A stretch of 64,000 nucleotides of DNA from Flavobacterium algicola (GTDB lineage: Bacteria > Bacteroidota > Bacteroidia > Flavobacteriales > Flavobacteriaceae). The stretch's first letter is position 1, and each line of letters opens with the position of its first letter. The DNA lies in NCBI RefSeq assembly GCF_022399565.1, contig NZ_JAJTUT010000004.1, positions 178,956 through 242,955 of the forward strand, read 5' to 3'. A program made the translations under genes and the position numbers. This document shows positions 15,438 through 22,307 of the stretch, in pieces. The notes under the pieces are model-generated. The model worked only from the letters and a program-made list of their open reading frames with translations. It was not told the origin of the DNA and searched no databases.

Positions 15438-16842
15438 TATTACTTGCTTCAAAAATGGCCTTAATAACAGTTTTCATCGGGTCATTATCCATTATATATG
15501 GATAAAAATTTCGTAGTTTATTTTGTATTGTAATTAATGATTCTTTTGAACTATCATTTTTTGCTAATAAAGCAAGTGCTTTGGAGACATTTTCATATAG
15601 GTCAATATTCCTTGTTGATGGCATTTCAAATACATTAAGCAAAATATCTTCAGCTGACCATCCGTAAGTTGATTTGTCAATTGTATTTGCTGAGATAATT
15701 CCTTTTTTATTTTTTAGAGATACTACAGAAGAATTATTTGGCTTTAAATCAGATGCCAAGAAAGGCGAGTGAGAGGCAATAATTACGTGACACCCAGAAA
15801 CATTCTCTAAAATTTTATTTAATAAGTCAATATATTTGGCTTGCCATAGAGGATGAAGACTGATTTCGGGTTCGTCAATTAATATCAAGCTATTATCCTT
15901 TAATAGAGGAACAAGTGATAGTAAAGTTGATAAAATGTTAGCTTCTCCTGAACTTGCTTCACTAAAATTGAATGGAGTTCCTCCCTTTTTAAAGACATGA
16001 ATCTCAAATGTTCTAATAAGTCCTATTCTTCTTAAAATATTGATTAAGTCGTATTCATAAACATTTTCGCTGTACAATGAGTTGTCTCTACGAATTCTAC
16101 CTATATTTTTCTCTGAAAAATTAATGGTTAATTCATTTTCTGTTTTTCGATAATATAATTTGTCTAATATAAAATCGCACAGTTCATTAGCTCTTTCTTT
16201 AACAATATTTATTAGACTGTCATTTCTATAAACAAACCTATTTGCAGAAGATTCCTCAATATAATTGATTAATGTTTTAGGGGTAATATCCTTACTTTTT
16301 TCAAAGTAAGAACTGTCAAGTCTGTAGTTCAATTTTATTACTGGTTCATAATTTAGGTAATCAAATATATGTCTATAATTTCTTGAAACATCAAACTGAG
16401 AATAGCTTTCAAAAACTATTTCAAGAGCTCGATTCATTAAAGCTTTATTTGAAAAACTATTAATTCTATTTCTAGTGCCTAAATAGTTATAATTAAAATC
16501 TCTATGATAGAATTCTTGAGTTGAATTTCGCGAGGTTCTAAAGCTTTGGTCAATAGGAAATTTGTCTGAAATACTATTTGTTACAGCTATTATTTTTGAA
16601 GGTGTAAAATTGTATTCAAAATTTGAATCCTTAAATAGATTGGGTTGAGTGATTTCTTGATTTAACTTGTTGAAAAACCTAGCAACTTCGCTTAATATTC
16701 TACTTTTTCCTGTTCCATTATTTCCAATTATTAGAGTGAAGTAATTATCGTATTTAGAGTCTAAATCATTAATCAACTCAATTCTATCGGTATTAATTGA
16801 TTTATTATCTAATTCTAGGCTATATAATCTAAATCCACTCAT
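15430..16842 (-). CDS. AAA/ABC-type ATPase, PtuA-like (Septu-type, cassette unit 3)
   Basis: 470 residues of the AAA_21/OLD-like ABC ATPase group. Walker A is GNNGTGKS (40-47), the ABC signature is SSGE (297-300), Walker B is LILIDEPE (319-326), and the switch histidine lies in SHSP (357-360). There is no TOPRIM domain, unlike OLD nucleases; the nuclease is the separate HNH gene that follows. Gene order ATPase-HNH is that of Septu (ptuA-ptuB). It is the first gene of its unit, 31 bp from the site core, so its promoter must lie in or beyond the palindrome. The family is certain at the ATPase level; the defence role is inferred. Confidence 0.88.
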   Translation of the reverse strand: MSGFRLYSLELDNKSINTDRIELINDLDSKYDNYFTLIIGNNGTGKSRILSEVARFFNKLNQEITQPNLFKDSNFEYNFTPSKIIAVTNSISDKFPIDQSFRTSRNSTQEFYHRDFNYNYLGTRNRINSFSNKALMNRALEIVFESYSQFDVSRNYRHIFDYLNYEPVIKLNYRLDSSYFEKSKDITPKTLINYIEESSANRFVYRNDSLINIVKERANELCDFILDKLYYRKTENELTINFSEKNIGRIRRDNSLYSENVYEYDLINILRRIGLIRTFEIHVFKKGGTPFNFSEASSGEANILSTLLSLVPLLKDNSLILIDEPEISLHPLWQAKYIDLLNKILENVSGCHVIIASHSPFLASDLKPNNSSVVSLKNKKGIISANTIDKSTYGWSAEDILLNVFEMPSTRNIDLYENVSKALALLAKNDSSKESLITIQNKLRNFYPYIMDNDPMKTVIKAIFEASNNE

Positions 16843-16872
16843 AATTTTCTCTCAGTTTTTTTTTAAAATGTC

Positions 16873-17004
16873 GCCTAACGTCCCGCAGCTACACGAGGTT
16901 TGGGATTAAGAATGCGTAATATTTCGGATTTGCCAAATTTTTCAAATACAACACCATATTTAAATTAAACCAAATGCCCAAATCTCGTGTAACTGATGTT
17001 AGCT
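16873..17004. repeat. attC-like palindromic site D
   Basis: 132 bp from core GCCTAAC (16873-16879) to core GTTAGCT (16998-17004; one base off the consensus). Arms 16886-16907 and 16973-16995 pair over about 20 bp (CAGCTACACGAGG with CTCGTGTAACTG side). Spacer 6 nt on the left and 2 nt on the right. ATTTCGGATT at 16921 may correspond to the shared central motif. Confidence 0.8.
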
Positions 17005-17011
17005 GCAGTAA

Positions 17012-17749
17012 TTATTCAAGCGATAGTCTTTTTGATAATAAATGTAAGTTTTCAAAAGTAGAATCCCATAATTTTAAAGTTATCATTTCATCTCGTATTT
17101 CTTGATAATCATCGTTTGAATGTAAAATTGTACTGCATGTTGCTGAATAAATGGAATTAGATTGGCATTCTTTTAGAGTTTTTTCTACAATATTAAGGAG
17201 TTTGTTTCTTCTAACGGTTAAATTATTTTCTTTATACAACTTAAGACGTTCTAAAGCTGTATCAATTAATTCTTCTAAACCTTGTCCTACCTCAAATCTT
17301 TTATTAACTGCTCTTTCAATATGATTTAAATTTACTGCATCAATTGTATTTTGACCTATTACATCTTTTTTTCTAATTCTATATAATTTAAATTGTAAAT
17401 GTTTTGTTGGTTCAATATTAAATGGGTTTACAATTGGATATTTTATGACATCGTGATTACTTTTTGAACCATTACAACGTTTACATGAGGGTAAAAGGTT
17501 TTCCCAATCAAGAACTTTTGAAGGATAATGATTTTTATCTTCAAAATGTTCAACCTCCATATATTTACTCTCTTCCTTTATATCACATTCACAGTAACAA
17601 CATTTATTTAAGCCTATATTAAGTAGACTTTCTTTTAACCATTCTATATTCCAAACTGCTTCTCCAGTTGAGGCAAAAACAGCACTTTGAGTAATAACAA
17701 AACTTGGAGTCAATAGAATTGGAGTATAATTTCGTTCTAATTTAATCAT
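17012..17749 (-). CDS. HNH endonuclease of a second Septu-like pair (cassette unit 4)
   Basis: 245 residues with a zinc-type HNH core: CCYC at 50-53, MEVEHFEDK at 64-72 (Glu67-His68), WENLLPSCKRCN at 82-93 carrying Asn84 and the CKRC pair. The C-terminal 130 residues are helical with no further motif. Only 2 bp separate it from the stop of the ATPase gene, so the two are co-translated. It is not close in sequence to the HNH protein of unit 3, so these are two independent acquisitions rather than a recent duplication. The Septu-like role is inferred from the pairing. Confidence 0.85.
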   Translation of the reverse strand: MIKLERNYTPILLTPSFVITQSAVFASTGEAVWNIEWLKESLLNIGLNKCCYCECDIKEESKYMEVEHFEDKNHYPSKVLDWENLLPSCKRCNGSKSNHDVIKYPIVNPFNIEPTKHLQFKLYRIRKKDVIGQNTIDAVNLNHIERAVNKRFEVGQGLEELIDTALERLKLYKENNLTVRRNKLLNIVEKTLKECQSNSIYSATCSTILHSNDDYQEIRDEMITLKLWDSTFENLHLLSKRLSLE

Positions 17750-17751
17750 AA

Positions 17752-18915
17752 CTATTCTATTGATATTAATTGAAATTTTAAAAGTTTTCTAAGTTGATTT
17801 TGCGGATGCAGTAATTCATCAATTTTAGTATAAATTTCATTTGCATTTTTATAGTTCTCGAGTTCAATTTCACTTTCAAAGTTTTCTATTAGCTTATTGA
17901 AAGTTGATGTTCTTAAATCAGTCATTCCCATAATATCTGTTAGAACTTCTTCAACAGTCCATCCTTGAAAACCATACTCACTTTCAGGAAGTTCACGTTG
18001 GAAAACTTCTCCATTTTCTATTCCTAATGCAATTATTTGTTTTGGTAATGAATTTTGAATGACATGCGGACTGTGAGTCGATAAAAAAAACTGTGCTTTA
18101 GGAAAAGCTTTCATTAAGATATTTACAACTTTTTCTTGCCATTCCGGATGTAAATGCAATTCTATTTCATCGATAACAATTATTCCTTCAAAATCCTTTG
18201 CATTTACTCTTGGTTCTTTGAAACGAAATTCAATTTCTTTTATAATTCCAAATAAAATAGAAATGATTGATTTAAATCCAGAAGATAAATATTCATAATA
18301 TATTTCACCACTTGGAGTGTTAATCATGATGTCATTTGATGAAGCATCAACTCTACTAAAGGTGAAATCAGTATTAAGATATGAAAAGCATTGTTTAGCA
18401 AGTTCATAATTATTTATCTGTTCTTGGCTTAATGCATTTTTATGAACTGAATATAAATATCTATGAACAAACCAATTTTTTATGTCTAGTATATTAATTC
18501 CATTAATAGCCTCCATCCAGCAAGTGTAATCGTCTTTGTTTGAATCTCTATTAACCGATGAAAGGAGTTGGTATTGAAAAGTTCTAGAAGTTTTTAAAGA
18601 TATTATCTCACTTGCAAAATCATGTAAACCATACATTTGTGTTAACTTTTCAGGAATGAAAGTGTCAAATTCTAATGTAGCATGAAGGATTTCTCCATTT
18701 TTTTCCACTAACGCCTTTATTTTACAATATTCAGAATTTACACTTCTTTTTAAAATGCTTGACTGTCCATTCGAAAATAGATGTGCTATCGATTCTAAAA
18801 TGGTGGTTTTTCCAATCCCATTAGGTCCACATATTATGTTCATATTAGGATTAAAGTTTAATGTAAGATTTTTAATCCCTCCAACTCCTTCTAATATTAT
18901 ATTTGTTATTTTCAT
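17752..18915 (-). CDS. ABC-type ATPase of a second Septu-like pair (cassette unit 4)
   Basis: 387 residues. Walker A GPNGIGKT (30-37), signature LSSGFKS (210-216), Walker B IIVIDEIELHLHPEW (245-259) and switch histidine STHSPHV (279-285) are all visible, so ATP hydrolysis should be intact. It is about 80 residues shorter than the unit 3 ATPase in the middle coiled segment. The C-terminal helical part (about 320-387) may contact the HNH partner. It heads its unit, 19 bp from the site core, followed at once by the HNH gene. Family assignment to SMC-like/AAA ATPases of defence operons is secure; phage defence is inferred. Confidence 0.87.
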   Translation of the reverse strand: MKITNIILEGVGGIKNLTLNFNPNMNIICGPNGIGKTTILESIAHLFSNGQSSILKRSVNSEYCKIKALVEKNGEILHATLEFDTFIPEKLTQMYGLHDFASEIISLKTSRTFQYQLLSSVNRDSNKDDYTCWMEAINGINILDIKNWFVHRYLYSVHKNALSQEQINNYELAKQCFSYLNTDFTFSRVDASSNDIMINTPSGEIYYEYLSSGFKSIISILFGIIKEIEFRFKEPRVNAKDFEGIIVIDEIELHLHPEWQEKVVNILMKAFPKAQFFLSTHSPHVIQNSLPKQIIALGIENGEVFQRELPESEYGFQGWTVEEVLTDIMGMTDLRTSTFNKLIENFESEIELENYKNANEIYTKIDELLHPQNQLRKLLKFQLISIE

Positions 18916-18933
18916 GATTTCTGGTATTATTGC

Positions 18934-19066
18934 AGCTAACGTTCTGGCGCTTGGCGAGGTTGGGGACTAAAGATGCGGGATTTTTCGGTTAAACACAAAT
19001 TTTCCAAATACAAAACCAACTTTAAATTCAGCCTAAACCCCCAATCTTGCCAAACGGCTGTTAGGC
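18934..19066. repeat. attC-like palindromic site E
   Basis: 133 bp from core AGCTAAC (18934-18940; one base off the consensus) to core GTTAGGC (19060-19066). Arms TTGGCGAGGTTGGGG (18951-18965) and CCCCAATCTTGCCAA pair well. Spacer 10 nt on the left and 6 nt on the right. TTTTTCGGTTAA stands at 18981-18992. Confidence 0.8.
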
Positions 19067-19073
19067 GTAGTTT

Positions 19074-20249
19074 TTATTCGGGCTTCAAGTGCATTCCTCT
19101 ATCATTAAGAACTTTAATAATTCTGTCAACATTACTGTTTGATATACCGAGTTTAATTGCAATATTTTTGCGAATATCATTTGGCCAAAGGCCACTTTTA
19201 GGTAAAAGCTTACTAACTGCAAGTATTATAGATTCATTAAATACTTTTGGATGAAGAACTGGCTTTATTAATATGTTTTCAAAATGTTTTGAAGTTCTCA
19301 ATCTTTGCTTAACATTTTTCTTATAGGATTTTAAAATATCACCTTCGCCCCAAATCTCAACAATATATCTCGAACCTTTTGATAGTATATGGACTCCTAG
19401 ATCCTCTAAATAAAAAACTTCATCTCCTACCCAAAAATGAAATTCAGGTTCTAAAAAATTAACTTTATCAGTTATCTTTGAATCGAATTCTATTCTTAAA
19501 CGTTCTCCTTTATATTGTTTATAAACCTCAATTTTGGTATTGTCATCAATTAATTTTACTACTTTCTCTGAAACTTTTTCTGCATAAGTATAGACGTCAT
19601 TGAATAAGTTTACCAATAAGTCTTCGGTTACTTGAATATAAGTTTTATTAAATCCGAAATCTTTTTTAAATTTCTTATCAGCTTTTCCTAATCTATGTAC
19701 TAATATATGTCTTATCTGATGGTAATATTTCATTTTCTGTAAACCGACGCCAATACTACTTATATCGATACCTAATTGTTGTTTATAATATTTGACAACA
19801 TCTTCATATCCTGCGCTAGATAACGGTCTTGTTTCTTTATTTAATAAATGGTTACGTATTTCACTAACAGAGGAAATGTTTAATATTTGAGAATAATTTA
19901 GTTCAACTCGTTTTTGATTACTTTTAAAAGGTTCACTCGTTTGTTTAAATATATCTCTTACTGATTGAACAAGAAACAATTCTAATGCAGAAATAATCCT
20001 TATATATACTAGTTCTCTTCCTAAAAAAGAAATATTTTTCCCGAAGCTTCGAATAATAAAATCAGATGTTGTTGGAGGAAAGTTTAGTAAGCTTTCAACT
20101 CTAATTTTCTCATTTTTGATGTCGTTAAGTTCCCAAATATTATTTTCTTCTAATTCTTTGTAATATGGATTGTTAACTATTAGAAAGCTTGCAAGTGATT
20201 TTAATTCTAATTCAAAATATTTAAAAGCTCGTAAAGGTTTATCTGACAT
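19074..20249 (-). CDS. HEPN-like RxxxxH protein, candidate defence effector (cassette unit 5)
   Basis: 391 residues from the ATG at 20249 (MSDKPLRAF); a longer frame would begin inside the palindromic site. A helical region contains R180-HILV-H185 in the segment YYHQIRHILVHRLG, the Rx4-6H motif of HEPN ribonucleases, with supporting helices before and after it. The last 40 residues read like a winged or ordinary helix-turn-helix (IRKNIAIKLGISNSNVDRII). HEPN proteins often cut tRNA or mRNA in abortive infection or toxin systems. No antitoxin lies beside it in its unit. The motif is visible; the RNase role is inferred, and an inactive structural HEPN-like fold is possible. Confidence 0.7.
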   Translation of the reverse strand: MSDKPLRAFKYFELELKSLASFLIVNNPYYKELEENNIWELNDIKNEKIRVESLLNFPPTTSDFIIRSFGKNISFLGRELVYIRIISALELFLVQSVRDIFKQTSEPFKSNQKRVELNYSQILNISSVSEIRNHLLNKETRPLSSAGYEDVVKYYKQQLGIDISSIGVGLQKMKYYHQIRHILVHRLGKADKKFKKDFGFNKTYIQVTEDLLVNLFNDVYTYAEKVSEKVVKLIDDNTKIEVYKQYKGERLRIEFDSKITDKVNFLEPEFHFWVGDEVFYLEDLGVHILSKGSRYIVEIWGEGDILKSYKKNVKQRLRTSKHFENILIKPVLHPKVFNESIILAVSKLLPKSGLWPNDIRKNIAIKLGISNSNVDRIIKVLNDRGMHLKPE

Positions 20250-20269
20250 AGTATTGTTTTTGAAATTAC

Positions 20270-20346
20270 GCCTAACTATTATATAGACGAAACAAACATT
20301 CGTATATACACCCAAAATCGGATAGATAAGCGAAGGTTTGTTTCGT
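20270..20346. repeat. Right border half site of the array (site F)
   Basis: Core GCCTAAC (20270-20276) matches the left end of its own unit (TACGCCTAAC with GTTAGGCGTA). A strong inverted repeat follows, ACGAAACAAACATTCG against CGAAGGTTTGTTTCGT (20287-20302 and 20331-20346). No GTTRRRY core follows the right arm, so the distal end has been lost or lies in a diverged form. Confidence 0.65.
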
Positions 20347-20446
20347 TTTATTTGTTTTCAAATATATTGTTTTTTTTCTTACAAGTCATAAGAAAGACTT
20401 TTCGTTTGTTGCAAATTTATCGTGACAAAATGAAGTTCTGTTTTCC

Positions 20447-20558
20447 ACAATCTTGCGTGAGGGGGAGAAGCTAGCTACCGAAGTAGCGCGTATCACCCGA
20501 CAGCACTATAGAAAGGGGCTTTGTAACTGCAAACAACTTTTAGCCCCTTTTTATAGTG
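20447..20558. other. Structured intergenic element, possible small RNA with terminator
   Basis: Two hairpins: AGCTACCGAAGTAGC-type stem near 20471-20486, then a long stem CACTATAGAAAGGGGCT against AGCCCCTTTTTATAGTG (20504-20558) ending in T. The words GCGTGAGGG and ACCCGACAGCAC recur in flavobacterial intergenic regions as far as I recall. It may be a small RNA, a repeat, or the terminator of a lost gene. Confidence 0.4.
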
Positions 20559-20634
20559 TTGGCATGCCCAAATCCATCTTTTTGTAGGTGTAATAATTTA
20601 GTTTTTGAGAGAATGAAAAAAAATTAAATTCCGT

Positions 20635-20665
20635 TTTTACATTCCAAATTTTAAAAGTATTTTTG
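20635..20665 (+). promoter_or_regulatory. guaA promoter, -7 box next to the start codon
   Basis: -7 element TATTTTTG (20658-20665) is a full consensus match, with a TTTT at 20635-20638 as a weak -33, spacer 19 bp. The box ends 5 bp before the guaA ATG, so transcription from it would begin at or within a few bases of the start codon. Confidence 0.6.
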
Positions 20666-20670
20666 CGGTC

Positions 20671-22200
20671 ATGCAACACAACGTACTTATTTTAGATTTC
20701 GGATCGCAATACACTCAACTGATTGCGCGTAGAGTTCGCGAATTAAATATATTCTGCGAAATTTTTCCTTACAATCATTTTCCAGATGATTTGTCCAGTT
20801 ATAAAGCAGTAATTCTAGGAGGTAGCCCTTTCTCTGTTCGCGGAGAAGATGCGCCACACCCAGATTTGTCGCAAATACGAGGCAAATTGCCAATGCTTGC
20901 CGTGTGTTACGGGGCGCAATATTTGTCACACTTTAGTGGTGGCGAAGTTGCAGCATCAAACACAAGGGAGTATGGTAGAGCGAATTTGTCATATATTAAG
21001 GAGGACGAAGTTTTCTTTGAGGGGATTTCGCCAAACAGTCAAGTTTGGATGAGCCACAGTGATAGTATCAAGGCGTTGCCTACCAATGGTGTGAAACTAG
21101 CAAGTACTCACGATGTGGAGTTTGCGGCTTACAAAATTGAGGGAGAAACAACATATGCGATTCAATACCATCCAGAAGTTTTTCACTCTACTGAGGGAGG
21201 AAAAATGTTAGAGAACTTTTTGGTAAAAATTGCCGAAGTACCGCAAAATTTTACACCAACTGCTTTTGTTGAGGAGATGGTAGCAGAATTGAAAGAAAAA
21301 GTAGGAAATGACAAAGTGGTTTTAGGACTTTCTGGAGGAGTAGATTCTACTGTTGCAGCAGTTTTATTGCACCAAGCGATTGGAAAAAACTTGTACTGTA
21401 TTTTTGTAAATAACGGTTTGCTTCGTAAAAACGAATTTCAAAGCGTACTGGATCAATACGAAGGAATGGGCTTGAACGTAAAAGGAGTGGATGCTTCGCA
21501 ACGTTTTTATGATGCCTTGGCTGGAGTTACAGATCCTGAACTAAAAAGAAAAGCGATCGGAAATGCTTTTATCGAAGTATTTGATGCTGAATCACACCTT
21601 ATCGAAGATGTAACTTGGTTAGCCCAAGGAACTATATATCCTGATGTTATCGAGTCGGTTTCTGTAAAAGGACCTTCGGCTACAATTAAATCGCATCATA
21701 ATGTGGGTGGTTTGCCTGATTATATGAAATTGAAAATTGTAGAGCCTTTGCGCATGCTTTTTAAAGATGAAGTACGTAGAGTAGGAGCTTCACTAGGAAT
21801 TGATCCTGAATTGTTGGGTAGACATCCTTTTCCTGGACCAGGATTATCTATTCGTATTTTGGGAGATATTACATTAGAAAAAGTTCAAATTTTACAAGAT
21901 GTGGATAAAGTTTTTATCGACGGTTTAAAATCTTGGGGATTGTACGACAAAGTTTGGCAAGCTGGAGCGATTCTGCTTCCTGTGAACAGTGTTGGAGTGA
22001 TGGGTGATGAGCGAACGTATGAGAAGGTTGTTGCATTGCGTGCGGTAGAATCTACTGATGGAATGACAGCTGACTGGGTTCATTTACCTTATGACTTTTT
22101 GATGAAAGTGTCCAACGATATTATTAATAAAGTAAAAGGAGTAAATAGAGTTGTATATGATATTAGCTCTAAACCACCTGCAACTATTGAATGGGAATAA
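20671..22200 (+). CDS. guaA: GMP synthase (glutamine-hydrolysing)
   Basis: 509 residues with all three domains of the cytoplasmic enzyme that aminates XMP to GMP. The glutamine amidotransferase domain (about 1-190) has the nucleophile Cys in MLAVCYGAQYLSHFSGG and the His-Glu pair in QYHPEVFHSTEG. The ATP pyrophosphatase domain starts about residue 205 with the P-loop LSGGVDSTVAA. The C-terminal dimerisation domain holds GRHPFPGPGLSIRILG and ends KPPATIEWE as in other GuaA proteins. It appears single, ending in a terminator. Confidence 0.98.
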   Translation: MQHNVLILDFGSQYTQLIARRVRELNIFCEIFPYNHFPDDLSSYKAVILGGSPFSVRGEDAPHPDLSQIRGKLPMLAVCYGAQYLSHFSGGEVAASNTREYGRANLSYIKEDEVFFEGISPNSQVWMSHSDSIKALPTNGVKLASTHDVEFAAYKIEGETTYAIQYHPEVFHSTEGGKMLENFLVKIAEVPQNFTPTAFVEEMVAELKEKVGNDKVVLGLSGGVDSTVAAVLLHQAIGKNLYCIFVNNGLLRKNEFQSVLDQYEGMGLNVKGVDASQRFYDALAGVTDPELKRKAIGNAFIEVFDAESHLIEDVTWLAQGTIYPDVIESVSVKGPSATIKSHHNVGGLPDYMKLKIVEPLRMLFKDEVRRVGASLGIDPELLGRHPFPGPGLSIRILGDITLEKVQILQDVDKVFIDGLKSWGLYDKVWQAGAILLPVNSVGVMGDERTYEKVVALRAVESTDGMTADWVHLPYDFLMKVSNDIINKVKGVNRVVYDISSKPPATIEWE

Positions 22201-22229
22201 TCAACATTCATTTGTTGTAATAAATATAG

Positions 22230-22271
22230 AAACGGTATCAGATTTTTGGAACAAAATTTGGTACCGTTTTG
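22230..22271 (+). terminator. guaA terminator
   Basis: Stem AAACGGTATC against GGTACCGTTTT (with AGATTT/AAATTT continuing inward) and a trailing TTTTG. A possible -7 box TATCTTTG for the next gene begins right after it (22273-22280). Confidence 0.7.
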
Positions 22272-22307
22272 TTATCTTTGAAAATATAATTTCTATAAAA
22301 ATAAATA

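Larger units (their letters stand above)
13009..20346 (-). mobile_element. Integron-like gene cassette array (five units, no integrase seen)
   Basis: Five gene units all transcribed on the minus strand are separated by four full palindromic sites of 124, 131, 132 and 133 bp, with a half site at each end. Each site begins and ends with integron-type cores (RYYYAAC and GTTRRRY; two cores deviate at one position). Genes fill the units almost completely: stops lie 6-14 bp from one core, start codons 17-34 bp from the other. The outer bases of a given unit are inverted copies of each other (GTTAGGCGAC with GTCGCCTAAC; GTTAGGCGTA with TACGCCTAAC), while neighbouring units differ. This is what integration of circular cassettes would leave. 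Contents are defence-like or lipoprotein genes. No tyrosine recombinase lies in the window, so it would be a CALIN-type cluster; a different recombinase remains possible. Confidence 0.75.
20250..20670. other. Gap between the array and guaA
   Basis: No gene. It holds the right half site of the array, the structured element with terminator-like hairpin, and the guaA promoter. I see no integrase fragment or tRNA here. Confidence 0.6.

Noticed and set aside
14820..18915. Retron interpretation of the ATPase/HNH pairs
   Set aside because: HNH proteins of this type also accompany retrons, but no reverse transcriptase or msr/msd-like structure lies in either unit, so Septu-like is the better label.
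19074..20249. Toxin-antitoxin pair in cassette unit 5
   Set aside because: Only one gene fills the unit and no small partner frame exists on either strand, so a two-gene toxin-antitoxin call is unsupported.
13009..20346. Classical integron with integrase in the window
   Set aside because: I looked in all frames around both borders for a tyrosine recombinase (R...HxxR...Y) and found none; the array is called integron-like only.
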